DNA of 62,000 nucleotides. Source: Symbiodinium natans (Eukaryota; Sar; Dinophyceae; Suessiales; Symbiodiniaceae). The stretch spans positions 102,501 through 164,500 of the forward strand of contig CAJNDS010002496.1 in assembly GCA_905221605.1 (NCBI GenBank). The letters are read 5' to 3'. Shown piece after piece: positions 35,572 to 46,900 of the stretch. Made by a program: the position numbers and the translations under genes. The notes beneath the pieces are model-generated. The model was not told the origin of the DNA, did no database searches, and saw nothing but the letters and a program-made list of their open reading frames with translations. Numbering within the stretch: the first letter of the stretch is position 1; each line of letters begins with the position of its first letter.

Positions 35572-38500
35572 GGGGGACCGGACCCGTCTTTCGAGCAGGC
35601 AGCTGGGTCCGGTCTGCCTTTGTCCGTGCCTGCCATTTTGCCTTTGTCCCCCCAGATCTCTCCAACTCCGTCAATTGCTGCTCCGGCAAAGCAGGCACCC
35701 GAGCCTATGCTTTCCATTTTTCCTCACGCGGGGGAGTTGGCTCTGTCCGTTTCCGACTCGCCATCCCCAAGAAGCCACACAGATCCCGATGTGGCTATTT
35801 CAGCCCCAGACAGCCCCAATCCCACGCTGTCTTTGGCACCGGTCCCCACAGAGTCCATGCCAGGACCTTTTCCTCCTGCCTCCTCGCGGGTCGCCTCCGC
35901 CCTACAGTCTGTCCGGGATTTCAAGCAACCTTTCTTCCTGGACATTTGCGCGGGAGCGGGTTCCCCACTCAGCTTAGCTTTCTTGGAGAAGGGCGTACCG
36001 TGTTTGTCCATTGACATTCTCATTGACACAAACATGGATCTTCTCCAGGACGACTTCTTTGAGCATTTGCTACGCATCTGCACGTCCCGGCAGCCCTCGC
36101 ACACGCTGCCCCCCCTTGCAGGGAGTACTCCCGCCTGAAACTCCTTCCGGGAGGCCCTAAAGCACTTCGGACTCCTGCATTCCTGAATGGTCTTCCCGAT
36201 TTGTCGGCATCGCAGGCCCTCAGGGTCCAGGAGAGCCACCTTGTCTTTGTACGTTGCGTTCAGCTGCTGCATGTCAGCTTCTCTTGCGGCACGCAAGTGT
36301 CTCTCGAACAGCCCCCTAACAGCATGGCCTGGATGGAGCCGATTGCGACCAATTTCTTGGCAGCCATCAGTGCAGATCTGGTCCATGTGGCCGCTTGCTC
36401 CGTCGATCTCGACATGCACAAAGCCTGGCTTTTTGCCACGTCTTTTAGGGCCTTTCAGGCTTTTGCCTCTACATGTCCGCACACCGAGGGGACCCACTTG
36501 GCTCTGCAGGGTTTGCGTGATGAGTTTGGCAACTTTTGCAGCCGGGCTTCGGCAGAGTACCCCCCCCCTTTAGCAGACATGTATGCGGAGCAAGCTCTGC
36601 CCCTCTTCGACGTGAAACAAGGGGGAGGTACGGCCCTTTCTTTCGCCTCGGTGCCTTTGCTTTCCAAGCCTAAGGCCCTACATGAGGCTCCCATGGCCTC
36701 ACAAGATGGGGCCGGCATCTTTTCCACGCCAGACTGGAGCGCTCCACCCTCGGGAGCCACCGATGTGTTTGCGCACCTTAGGCCTAAGCTGATGGCCTTT
36801 CTTCTTCATGGTCGTTTCCCGCAACGTTTGCGCACTTTGGTTTTGGGAGGCTCCGCGGAACCCCTTTTCTCCAGCTCAGAGATAGACGATCTGCGTGGCA
36901 TCTTCCAGGATTGGCTCTCCGCGCATTTCCCGGCCATTTCCGTATCCTGGGAAATCTCTGCAGGGCAACCATACTGCCTCCAGGCGCTGGCAGCTGTCTC
37001 ACGCATTTGCCAAGATCGAGACTCATCCCTGTTCACTTGTCTGGAACAGGGTGTTCCTACTGGCTTTGACGGAGACATTCCTTTGTCCAATGTCTTCTTG
37101 CCACAAGGTGGGGGCCATCCTTTCGAGCAATCACTTGGCATTTGTCATGGTAATTGGTCCAGCGCTGAAGCGGATCTTCCAACCTTGCATGCCTTAGTGG
37201 AAGAGGAGATCTCCAATGGCTGGTTCTTGGAGCTGGATTCTTTGGAAGCAGCTCAAGAGCGTTTTGGCGACAAGCTGGCCATTGGAAAGATGTCTATAGT
37301 TAAAGCTGAAGGCAAAAAGCCCCGTCTTGTGGTGGATTCCACTGTCTGTGGCACTAATCCGTCTTGCTCAATCCCCGAAACGTACACACTCCCGGGCATT
37401 GACGATGTTAGGGATTCTTTCCCTTTGCGTTGCCACTCTGGTCTCTGCGCGGGGTTTGCTTTTGACATCACGTCCGCTCACAAAACGGTTCGAGTTCGCG
37501 ATTCGGACCAGGGCTGCTCGGGGTCTCCCTCCCAAAAATTCGAGGTCCTGGCCGTCGTTGGCTCTTTTACCGCGTTTGCCCTTTCGGAGCGAACTTCTCG
37601 GCCCTCTGGTTTCAGCGTCTTGGAAGCTTTTTCCTTCGCACCCTTCACCTTTGGACCTGGCTCCGACACGCCCTACTGGGCTATGTGGACGATTTTATCC
37701 TGTTTCAGGACCAGGAGGTCATCGGCCTTACAGCGTGCATGACTTTGGCTTTTTGTGCTTTGTTCAACATACCCTTGTCCAATGCCAAGTTACAGCTTGG
37801 CAGCTGTATCCATTGGATAGGCTGGCACTTTTCCTTCGGCTCTGGCACTTTCTCCATTCCGATTGAAAAAGTCCAGAAGCTAAAGCGCTTGCTGCAGGAA
37901 GCTTTGCAAGGTCGCCATGTTTCAAAACGGACCCTGGACAAGGTCACCGGGTTGTTGCAGTGGTTTTGCAAGCTGTATAAGCATTTCAAGCCCTGGCTGC
38001 AAACCTTGTACGCTGATGCCAACCGCCCATTGGCCACCAACTACAGCATTGACCCTGGCGATTGGCCCGGCTTGGCCATTTGTGTTAACGAGGGTCTTGT
38101 CTTCACTTCCACGCCGCCGGGAACGAGCATTCCGACAGGCGCGAAGCTCATTGAGGCCAGGCACTTGGCACTGCAGTCTAAGAAAGACCTTGCCAAAATT
38201 CCCACATCCAAGCGCATTTGGATGAGAGTGACGGACCCCTCCACCACTCGCCGCAAGCTTTCAGTTTCCAGCCGTGAGAGCCTTCAGTTCTGGCTTAAGT
38301 GGTGCGAGGTTCCACCCCTTTTCTTTCCTTTGCAGAAACCTGCGGACGTTCCCATCGTCTGCGCTGCTGCCGACGCCCGCGCAGATGGGGACCTTGTCGG
38401 GATAGGGGGTTTTATCGAATGGCCTTCACGCCAAATTTCGTGGTTCAGCCAGTCGTGGCGTGTCTCAGACCTTTCTTCACTGGGTGTGCCCTTGCAGGTG

Positions 38501-38920
38501 CCAGCTCACCAGGACATCACATGTTACGAGACATTGGCACAGCTCGGCCTAATTCTTTGTCTCCATTCCGTGGTGCCTTTGGCACGCTGGACAGTCCGTC
38601 TCCGCACTCTTTCCGACAACACAGGCGCAGAGGCAGGCATCAATAAGCTCTACAGCTCAGCTTTCCCTTTGTCAGTGTTTCTGAAACGCCTCTCCATGTT
38701 GGCGTGTCTGACTGGCATTGAGCTTGACGTCTTCCACGTCCCTGGCGAAAAGAACGACGATGCGGATTTGCTCTCCCGCTGGAGTGACGAGTCCCAGCCC
38801 TTGCCTGCCAAGTTTCTTCCGGACTTTCGTGTGGATTGCAGCCTGGCACGCATCTGGCACTTTCGTTCAGATGTGCGTCTTTGGCCTCCAGATGCCAAAC
38901 TCAAATGGCAGCCGCCATAA
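35572..38920 (+). pseudogene. Methyltransferase-like / reverse transcriptase / RNase H polyprotein (two frameshifts)
   Basis: Domains in order: a Pro/Ser linker; a methyltransferase-like segment with FFLDICAGAGSPLSLAFLE (SAM-binding motif I) near 35932, PPC near 36111 and LEQPPNSMAW near 36310; RT with KMSIVKAEGKKPRLVVDS, motif A FAFDITSAHKTV, motif B CPFGANFSALWFQRL, motif C LLGYVDDFIL (37673-37702); and RNase H with CAAADARADG, CYETLAQL, LSDNTGAEAG and HVPGEKNDDADLLSRW. The frame breaks in the C run 36109-36115 and near 37511-37513 (a GGG run). Each break is explained by a one-base length change. Protein signals on both sides of each break are well preserved. DIRS elements are known to carry methyltransferase domains near the RT; which base would be modified is not evident. 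Confidence 0.8.
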
Positions 38921-39021
38921 TCACTTTCCTGAGCTTTGTTGTGAGAGCCTGGCATAGTCTGCGCTCACGTAGAAGTTGGGTAGGTAGGCCCGGCGAGCTT
39001 TGACTTTGCCAGTTTGAAGTT
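38921..39021 (+). other. 3' untranslated spacer before repeat B1
   Basis: Non-coding sequence between the RNase H stop and repeat B1; no match elsewhere in the window noticed. Confidence 0.5.
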
Positions 39022-39098
39022 GGTCTTTACGCTCAGTTTTGCTACGCATCATCTGCTTTGCATTCTGCTTTGAACTCTGAGCGGCATTTCCGGCAAAG
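39022..39098 (+). repeat. Split direct repeat B1, left part (interrupted by copia)
   Basis: Starts GGTCTTTACGCTCAG and ends CCGGCAAAG, identical to 48426-48502. The copia element begins immediately after; the rest of B1 resumes at 48072. Confidence 0.93.
39094..39098. repeat. Target-site duplication CAAAG (left)
   Basis: CAAAG occurs directly before the 5' LTR and again directly after the 3' LTR (48072-48076), and only once at the uninterrupted paralogous site (48498-48502). Confidence 0.95.
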
Positions 39099-39233
39099 TG
39101 TAAAGTTTTTCTACTACCTGGGAACCCCACCTACCAACCCAAAGGGTTGATGAGCATGTGTGGATTTGTGACTCATGTTTTACCGACAGCGCCTTTACCG
39201 GTTCAAGGAAAAAGAGCGACTTGAAGTTTAGCA
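39099..39233 (+). repeat. 5' LTR
   Basis: Begins TGTAAAGTTTTTC and ends GAAGTTTAGCA. It is identical to the 3' LTR except T versus G within CCCACC(T/G)ACC. At 135 bases it is short for copia. Confidence 0.95.
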
Positions 39234-39247
39234 TGGTAGCGGAGCAC
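39234..39247 (+). promoter_or_regulatory. Primer-binding site, initiator-tRNA-Met type
   Basis: TGGTAGCGGAGCAC starts at the base after the LTR. Its complement ends ...CTCCGCTACCA, which implies a tRNA with A1:U72 and a 5' AGCGGAG acceptor strand. A1:U72 is characteristic of eukaryotic initiator tRNA, the usual primer of copia elements. Confidence 0.8.
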
Positions 39248-39270
39248 ACTGTGCATCCGGGACCGAAGCC

Positions 39271-40581
39271 ATGCCTCGTGGCCGTGATGATGGTTTGGGT
39301 TGGAACCTTGATGCTGTGGAGCCAATGGAGCCCACAGAACTTACAGAGCCCATGGAACTCACAGAACCCATGGAGCCAATGGAACTCACAGAACCCATGG
39401 AGCCGATGGAACCCGCAGAGCCCATGGAAGAAGTGGAACAAGAAGAAGAAATGGAGCCACGAAGAAAGGAGATCAAAATTCACCGTGTTGGCATGGGAAA
39501 AGGCTACGGATCTTCAGCAAGCAGTGCAGCTGAAGGAAGTGGAAGTGCACCAAGCTATATGCCTCCAAAGCCGAAGAAGAAGCCCGAACGACCAGTGGTG
39601 GAAGGAAGAGATTACATTCCCTTGGAAGGAGGAGAACCAGACGGGCCAGTGGAGATCGGGAGTCCTAGTTCCTCTAGCCCCGAAACTACAATGGTGTACC
39701 AAGAGGCACCACCTACACCAAGAAGGGAGCCGAGAACACTTTCGTCTGGGCACATCGCCTTGGAGCTGCAAGAGCAGCAAGTGTCTGCTGAGCAACGCAG
39801 GCGTAGGCAGCTGGAGAGACTCTCTGCACTCTCAGCGGAAGCTGAAAGGATCCAACGGCGAGCAAGGGAGCGAGCCTTGCAGGAGCCAGTTCGGTTTCCA
39901 AAGTCAGGAGGGCCACCGCCACCACCAGCGGGCCCAGAACCAGAGCAAGCTCCAGAGTGTCCACCGCCAGGACAAGAACGAGCTCCAGAGTGTCCACCTC
40001 CGGACCCAATGCCGTGTGGTACGAAACTTCCTCTTCACACGCTGGACGGGGAACCCAGCAACGCAGCAGTGGCGGAACACATCCGCCGGAATGAGGAAGA
40101 GTATGCTGCAAGACGTGCCGGTGCAATTCCTTCAGGAGACGAAGCAAGAGCCAGGGAATCCAAGGAATTTGCTCGTGGAGTTGCATACTTTCGGGCCAGG
40201 TACGGCCAGCGAAGCCAAAGCAGTGGAACAGCGAGTTCCAGCCGAGACACGGGGCCTGGGACCCTACAACCCAGGACGGGGCCTGGGACCCTACAACCCA
40301 GGACGGGGCCTGGGACCCTACAACCCAGGATGGAAGATGCGAGAGCTGAACCAGGGAGCAGTTCCAGAGGACCACCTCCGAAGGAACGACCTGCTGGAAG
40401 CAAGGCGCCACCTCCAGAGCCAAAGGGACCACCACCGAAGCGAGTGGGAGCAACGCAAGCCACTACGCTCTACCCGAATTCTCCTTGGAGGAGAGCAGAA
40501 AGGAGGAGAATGCGAGAAAGGGGCGAGGAGCCAAACCCTGGAAATGAGGAAGATGAATGGGGAGATTGGTCAGGACGATGA
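39271..40581 (+). CDS. Extra ORF upstream of Gag in copia element, acidic and Pro-rich
   Basis: A 436-residue frame from ATG 39271 to TGA 40579-40581. The N terminus repeats TEPMELTEPMEPME-type units; the middle is charged with a likely helix (QVSAEQRRRRQLERLSALSA); a later part has Pro/Glu repeats (EQAPECPPPGQERAPECPPP), a well-formed segment (AVAEHIRRNEEEYAARRAG), three GPGTLQPRT repeats, and a Pro/Arg-rich tail. No catalytic domain is seen; it is probably a structural or RNA-binding accessory protein. The Gag ORF continues in the same frame after this single stop. An extra ORF before Gag is not part of the standard copia layout. Confidence 0.7.
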   Translation: MPRGRDDGLGWNLDAVEPMEPTELTEPMELTEPMEPMELTEPMEPMEPAEPMEEVEQEEEMEPRRKEIKIHRVGMGKGYGSSASSAAEGSGSAPSYMPPKPKKKPERPVVEGRDYIPLEGGEPDGPVEIGSPSSSSPETTMVYQEAPPTPRREPRTLSSGHIALELQEQQVSAEQRRRRQLERLSALSAEAERIQRRARERALQEPVRFPKSGGPPPPPAGPEPEQAPECPPPGQERAPECPPPDPMPCGTKLPLHTLDGEPSNAAVAEHIRRNEEEYAARRAGAIPSGDEARARESKEFARGVAYFRARYGQRSQSSGTASSSRDTGPGTLQPRTGPGTLQPRTGPGTLQPRMEDARAEPGSSSRGPPPKERPAGSKAPPPEPKGPPPKRVGATQATTLYPNSPWRRAERRRMRERGEEPNPGNEEDEWGDWSGR

Positions 40582-40582
40582 G

Positions 40583-40710
40583 GTCGACTACCAGAAGGAG
40601 AAAGCAGAGATCGACTACCAGAAGGAGAAAGCAGAGATCGACTACCAGAAGAGGAGAAAGCAGAGATCGACTACCAGGAGGAGAAAACAGAGATCGACTA
40701 CCAGGAGGAA
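40583..40710 (+). repeat. 27-base tandem repeat just after the first ORF stop
   Basis: Units of GACTACCAGAAGGAGAAAGC plus AGAGATC repeat about five times, with the frame changing across slightly different units. They fill the gap between the TGA at 40579 and the Gag ATG without another stop in that frame. Confidence 0.85.
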
Positions 40711-40761
40711 TCAAAATTCTATGGCCTATGTACAAACAAGAGCCTCTACTCCGACAAGACT

Positions 40762-43700
40762 ATGAATGGAACAAGAGATCCATTGGTGATGTGGATTTGG
40801 ACCAGCATTCCAGGAGCAAAGAACCTCTACGACCCCAAGACTATGCAATTCGATTACAATGGAGCAATGGCAATGATGCTTATGCTTGGAGTATCAGGTG
40901 CGATCATGTTGTGCATTGGATGTTTGCAAGCGACAGTGCACTTGCAGTCATGTCGTCAGTCATGTTTGTGGAGATTGCAACATTCATGTTTTCGGAGGCG
41001 CTTGAGCAGAGGGGCACGGAGAGATCACTTGCGTTCGTGTGCTTGTGTGAGAAAACAACAGAGAGGAGCGATGCTGTGTGTGCTTGTCGTGTTACAGTTT
41101 TCTGCAGTGCAAGGGATGCAGCAGAATGGACCACCCCAACAACCCACAGAACTTTCTGAAATTCTGACTGCATTGACAAGGGCGACCCAAGTTGGAATGA
41201 GTGCGCTACAAAGGTTGGAGCAACAAGCAAGCAGTTCGGATGATCTGAACCGAAGGATTGAAAGTGCGACAAAGGCGATCAAGGCACCAGATGTTTGGAA
41301 CCCACAAGCCTCGGGAGAACATCCACCGGATTTTACAACCTGGAAACATCAGTTTCTGAATTGGCTAGGTTTTGCCGATTCGCAGTACTCAGAAGCTCTA
41401 AGTATGATTGAAAGTCTGGGAGCAACGCCGATCGATGTTTCGACTCTCACTACAGTGGAGAGAGAACTTTCGACAAAGCTTTACCACATACTGACTTCGT
41501 ATATGCGGGGGGCAGCAACGCAACTGTCTCGAAATTGGAGCAGGGAGCGATGTGGGTATCGTCTCTATCAAAGTTTGCTTTGGGAATACCAACCAGCCAC
41601 CAAACAACGAGCTCTAACCCTCAGTCAAGCGATTGGGATGTTTCCCAACTTCGATGGGGGCAAGAGCATGGTGGAGCAGATTGGTTCACTGGAAAACCTT
41701 GTTCGGGAGTACGAGATCGCTTCAGGAAAGACCTACGATCGAGATTTGTTGATGGGAGTTTTGCTTCGATGTTCACCGAGGGCGATTCGAGACCACCTTA
41801 CTTTGACAATGCCCGAAGGAACAAACTACATGTCAGTGAAGCAAGCGATTCTTTCATACGAGCAAAGCAGCAAAACTTGGGATTACCAGACGGTGTTGAA
41901 GCAAAAGACCTTGCAGAACACAGCGAGCAGTTCGAATGCAGATCAAGGACCAGCACCAATGGAAGTGGATGCAGTGTACGAGAAAGGAGGAGGAAAAGGA
42001 AACAAAGGCAACAAAGGAAACAAAGGAGGAAAAGGATCCTACTCGTGGTCAAGCTTTGGAGCAGGATTTCGCCAATGGAGAAAAGGTGGACGAAAAGGAA
42101 GCTACAAAGGAGGAAAGAAAGGACGAGGCAAAGGTTTCCACAAAGGAGGAAAGAAAGGCGGAAAGAAAGGTGGAAAGCATGGCAAAGGAGGAAAGAAAGG
42201 TGGAGGAAAGAAGTTGGACAGAGATGTTTGCCGATTCTGCAAGCAGCGAGGACATTGGGGAAACGAGTGTCCAAACCGCAATGTTCGAGAAGTGCAGGCG
42301 AGCGAGGCCAGCACCGAGGTACCACACTCGACAGTCGAGTCTGTTACTCCGTCGCAGAGTGCGAGCCAATACAGGATAAGGAGAGTGAGGAACATTGATT
42401 TCCATCACATTGCGAACACACCACCTGACGGCACAGAGCACTATGAGCTTAGCGAAGTTTCAGAAGAAGAAGGTGATTGGTTCACCAGAAGGATAGAGGT
42501 GCAAGGACCAGAGTGCTACTACATCGGGGATGAGAGTGAGAACAAACAAGATCATGAGAGTGATGAGCTGTATCAATGGTATGAAAACAGCTTGGAAAGA
42601 GTTCAAGGAGGATTGGGACCTCCAGGAGGATTGGAACCTCTGAATCAAGGAGGATTGGAACCTCTGAGTCAGGGAGGATCGGAACCTCTCAATGTGCGAA
42701 TGGTCCAGTTGGACACAAAGCAACATGTGGTGATCTTGGATTCAGGAGCAGATGTGAGTTTGTTACCACGAAGATTGTCGGATGCAGGCGTCGAAGTTTC
42801 GACCCCAACCTCTCTGAGGTTGCAGGACGCACAAGGGGGTGCGATGCGAGTTGAAGGTATGCGGCGAGCAGTTTTGCAGTTCAGTAGCTGCAGTGTGACT
42901 GAGGACTTTGTGTTGTCGGACACCAATAACATCTTGCTGTCTTTAGGAAGGCTACTCAAAAATGGATGGAAGTTTGTGTCAGTGGGATGCAAACAGCGCC
43001 AAGGGGGCGAGACCTGGGAAGAAACCCAGGCGGGGGAACTTGTATCTCCCGATGGTAAGGCACGGGTGCCTGTGGAATACCAGAGGAATAGCTTGAGATT
43101 GACAGCGGAAGTTAGAGGAGTCGAGCAAGTCAGGGCAGTCAAGGTGACTTTGGCCTATGACTTTGGTAAAGTCCCAGAGAAGGATTGGAGCCTTCTACCG
43201 AATGGAACGCCAGTCCATCGCCATTTTGGACTTGAGTTTGTGAAGCCGCCGACAGGTACTTGGAAGTACAGGACCACCATCGTGAAGGTGGGCAACGAAT
43301 GGGAAGTGATTGAAGCAACGGAATTGCTCGAGCGAAAATCCGACTTGGAAGATCGAATACCGGGATTGCTTTTTCGATCAGAAATTCTCACATTCTTGCA
43401 CAGGACACCAGAGTATCTGGACAAGTGCTTGGTAGAAGAGGTAGCACCAGAAGAAGCACCGAAGGAGGAAGAAAAGAAGATGGAAGAGGAGCCAGAATGG
43501 TTTGGAAGAGAAAGAGGAGCTCCAGAAGAGTTGCAGGTGCCAGTGCCGAAAGGAGTTGTGAAGCAGCAAGGAAAGGCAGGAGGACACCAAGAGTTGGAAC
43601 TCGACATGAGAAGTACTATTGTGGTGAATGGAGAGTCACTCACAGCAACGAGTGAGATTGAGAAGCTGCGAGAAGGTTGTCGGTATTTGGGTTTGAGCGT

Positions 43701-43980
43701 CTCAGGGTCAAAGGTGAAGATGTTCAGGAGACTGTGCAACTACCTCACCGAAGACAGAGATGAGGACGCAGAAGAAGTTGCAGACAGGCTGAGGAAGCAA
43801 AGGCCCAAAGCAAGAACAAGACCCGGAGTGCCCGAACCGACAGAAGCAGAGATTGAAGAGCATATGGCAACCCACATGCCAATGCAACCATGGTGTGATT
43901 TCTGTGCAGCAGCAAAGACCAGTGATCCAGATGGACTTCATGTACATGGGTCAGAGCAGTGTGAGTCTGATCATTCTTGA
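40762..43980 (+). CDS. Copia Gag - protease - integrase N-terminal zinc region
   Basis: 1072 residues from ATG 40762. Two hydrophobic stretches lie near the start (about residues 35-57 and 98-116, the second containing AMLCVLVVLQFSAVQG). The Gag helical core contains FTTWKHQFLNWLGFADSQYS. A long Gly/Lys-rich basic tract precedes a CCHC knuckle (CRFCKQRGHWGNEC, about residue 490). The aspartic protease has VVILDSGADVSLLPRRL (about residue 660). The end holds an integrase-type zinc region (HMATHMPMQPWCDFCAAAK), after which this frame runs into out-of-frame sequence and stops. Integrase continues one frame over from about 43910. Confidence 0.88.
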   Translation: MNGTRDPLVMWIWTSIPGAKNLYDPKTMQFDYNGAMAMMLMLGVSGAIMLCIGCLQATVHLQSCRQSCLWRLQHSCFRRRLSRGARRDHLRSCACVRKQQRGAMLCVLVVLQFSAVQGMQQNGPPQQPTELSEILTALTRATQVGMSALQRLEQQASSSDDLNRRIESATKAIKAPDVWNPQASGEHPPDFTTWKHQFLNWLGFADSQYSEALSMIESLGATPIDVSTLTTVERELSTKLYHILTSYMRGAATQLSRNWSRERCGYRLYQSLLWEYQPATKQRALTLSQAIGMFPNFDGGKSMVEQIGSLENLVREYEIASGKTYDRDLLMGVLLRCSPRAIRDHLTLTMPEGTNYMSVKQAILSYEQSSKTWDYQTVLKQKTLQNTASSSNADQGPAPMEVDAVYEKGGGKGNKGNKGNKGGKGSYSWSSFGAGFRQWRKGGRKGSYKGGKKGRGKGFHKGGKKGGKKGGKHGKGGKKGGGKKLDRDVCRFCKQRGHWGNECPNRNVREVQASEASTEVPHSTVESVTPSQSASQYRIRRVRNIDFHHIANTPPDGTEHYELSEVSEEEGDWFTRRIEVQGPECYYIGDESENKQDHESDELYQWYENSLERVQGGLGPPGGLEPLNQGGLEPLSQGGSEPLNVRMVQLDTKQHVVILDSGADVSLLPRRLSDAGVEVSTPTSLRLQDAQGGAMRVEGMRRAVLQFSSCSVTEDFVLSDTNNILLSLGRLLKNGWKFVSVGCKQRQGGETWEETQAGELVSPDGKARVPVEYQRNSLRLTAEVRGVEQVRAVKVTLAYDFGKVPEKDWSLLPNGTPVHRHFGLEFVKPPTGTWKYRTTIVKVGNEWEVIEATELLERKSDLEDRIPGLLFRSEILTFLHRTPEYLDKCLVEEVAPEEAPKEEEKKMEEEPEWFGRERGAPEELQVPVPKGVVKQQGKAGGHQELELDMRSTIVVNGESLTATSEIEKLREGCRYLGLSVSGSKVKMFRRLCNYLTEDRDEDAEEVADRLRKQRPKARTRPGVPEPTEAEIEEHMATHMPMQPWCDFCAAAKTSDPDGLHVHGSEQCESDHS

Positions 43981-46900
43981 TTCATGGACTCGATTTTCGT
44001 GGGCGATTCCAGTGCCGGGGAAAGCACCGACGAAGAAGTTGGCCGAGAAAGTGGTGAAGTTTTCTCTCGAGATGAACTACATTTCCGAAGAAGTTCTGTT
44101 TGCGATTGATGTGGAGCCAGCGACAACAGCCTTACTGGATTTGATTGTAGCAATACGACAAAAGTTAGGCTACAAGGCTGGAAAGTATCCAAACAAGCCC
44201 TACCACAAAGGAAGAACAGCGAGAGTGGAACGCCACATTCAGAACCTCAGGAGACAAAGCCTCACGATGATTGAAATGGTCGAGGATCGGATTGGGGAAA
44301 AGATTCCTGAAGATCATGCTTTACGAGCGTGGGCAATTCACCACGCAGCATGGTTGTTCAACAGGTACCACCTACACTCAGGGACGCAGAGTACAGCTTT
44401 CCAATTGGTCTACGGGAGACCATACCAAGGGCAGATTTTCCCCTTCGGAGAGTATGTGTTTGGTCTGGCCAAGCCTGGAGGAGTGAAGAATCGATCCTTG
44501 TGGACAGGAGGAATATGGGTTGGAAAGGACGACCGGGACATGGACGTGATTACATCAAAAGATGGGATCTTTACGTCAAGATCTGTGCGGCGCACACAAC
44601 CAGCGTGGCGCGCACGTGAGACCCTTCAACTTCAGGGTTCTCCTTGGACGAAGAAAGCCCCAAGGCTAGGGCACACCGCGCATGCGGCACCGTTACCGAG
44701 AATCGTGGAAGAACCAGGCAAAGAGAAAGAAGGAGGAGAAAATGAGCCAGAGCCAGCAGGAGATGAAGCAGGATCTGATGTGGAAAGTTCAAAGCATGAC
44801 ACAATCAGTGATCTATTGCTGAGCAGTGGTCAACCTACACCTCGAAGTTCATCAACGGATTCCAACCAAGGCGGGGGACAAAAGAGAGAAACTGAAGGAG
44901 AAGAAAGAGAGGAACCTGCGAAAGCTAGTAAAACAGCAGATGCTGAGGAGCCACCAACGAACCAACAAAAGACTGCGGAAAGTTCACCTACAAGTGCTGA
45001 TCCTGGAAGTCCGAAAGGAAGTCTATTTCCACCGTTGTACGCCGGACAGGTAGAAGAACAGGAAGACGAAACAGGATATCATGAAGATGACCTTTGGGAA
45101 GAAAGAGTCTGGAAGGAATGCGAAGAGGAATATGAAGCGGATAGTGAAGGAGAAGAAGAAGATGAGGATCGACCACCGAAAGTCAGCGAAGAGGAACTTG
45201 AAAGATTGGATGCAGAGGCAGGAAAAGCTGAACTTGACAAACTCGCCAACATGAAGGTTGTGAAGACGATCAAGAAGGAAGAGTGTTCAGAGGAAGGTAA
45301 GTTTCTGACACTAAGGACAGTTTTCGATTGGAGAAAGAGAGATGGAGTTTGGAAGCGTAGATGCAGAATTGTGTGTCGGGAATTCCGTGCGGGAGCCCAG
45401 AGCACGGAGGAGACTTTTAGTCCTACGTCAGGACACGCAGCAGTGCGAATGATGTTTCTTTTTCATCTCATCTACAATTGGGAGCTTACAGTTCTTGACA
45501 TTCGTGACGCATTCTTGCAAGTCACGCAGAAAGCTCTGATGTATGCTGATATCTCACCGTGGATTCGAACGCTACTTGGTTTGGATGAAGACCACGTATG
45601 GAAAGTGGAGAAGTGTCTGCCAGGGCAAAGATCAGCGGCAGAACAATGGTTTACCCATTTGGTTGAGATTTTGAAGCGTTTGGGATTTGAGCAATTTGTT
45701 GGGATACCCTCAATCTTGAAGCACCGAGTGAAGAAGATTGCAGTGTCGATTCATGTCGACGACGAGCTAGTTGCAGGTGCAAAAGGCGAAGGAAGATGGC
45801 TGATATGCGAGCTAGAGAAGTTTGAGGGACCGTTCCCATCCCACCGGGGATCGGGAGAACAGCTTCATTACCTGAAGAGGACCTATGAGTTCCTTGAAGA
45901 AGGAATTTTGGTGACAGTGTCGAAGAAGCACTACGAGAAGCTTAGAGGACTCTACAAGCTGGGGAACCGAAAGCCAAGACAAACCCCAGAGCACCAGCTG
46001 ATTGGAACAGTGGACAATTCCAAAGAACTGGAGGAGAACGAGTGCAAGAAGTTTCGTTCAGCGTTGGGAACACTGTTGTACATTTCCCAAGACCGATGGG
46101 ATTTACAGCATGTGACGAAGTGTTTGGCAAGTAAGATGTCGAAGCCAACGGAACAAGCGTTAACCTGTTTGAAACAAGCTTTGCTCTATGTGCAAGGAAC
46201 AGAGCAACTGGGATTCCTACTGAAGTACACAAAGGTTGGAAACAAGATGATGGATGCGATCTATCAAAGAGAAGAGCAAGAAGAAGAAGACGAAGAAAAG
46301 AAAGGAACACACAGTATGGAAGTATTCACGGATGCAGATTGGGCATCAGACCGTGAAGCGAGATGGTCTACATCATCAGTGATTGTGTGTGTGAATGCAG
46401 TGCCAGTACTTTCGTATAGCAGGACCCAGAAAGCTACAGCTTTAAGTTCGGCAGAGTCCGAAGTGCTAGCATGCTCAGGAGGAGCATCAGAAGCGATGTT
46501 ACTGAAGAAGTTGTGGATGTTTCTTGCAGGAAAGTTACTCGTGGAGATCTGGATGGATTCAAGTGCGGGAAGACAATGGATGATGCGAACAGGAGTCGGA
46601 GGACTCAAACATATCGATCTGAGAGTATTATGGCTTCAGCGAGGGGTGAAGAACAACAGCTTCAAAGCAAAGCCAGTGCCTACCAAATTAAACATTGCCG
46701 ACTTGAATACAAAGCGCTTAGGAGTATCTCGAAGGAGATTTCTCATGTACCATATTGGAGCCATGGTGTGGAATGGAGAAAGTCATGAGCGTTATGGGAA
46801 AGAAGAAGCAATGGAACATGTGGCAGGTGAAGTTTGCCGAAGCCAAGTTCGAGCACTACGTGCAACTTTGTTGAATGAGCGTGGAAGCAAGACGGCTAGA

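Noticed and set aside
35724-36497. 257-residue minus-strand open frame
   Set aside because: It lies opposite the methyltransferase-like segment, whose motifs on the plus strand are recognisable.
39158-40765. 535-residue plus-strand frame overlapping the first copia ORF
   Set aside because: It overlaps the 39271-40581 frame and begins inside the LTR. Its composition looks like an out-of-frame reading of the same acidic repeats, and it does not lead into Gag. The in-frame relation of 39271-40581 to Gag favours that frame.
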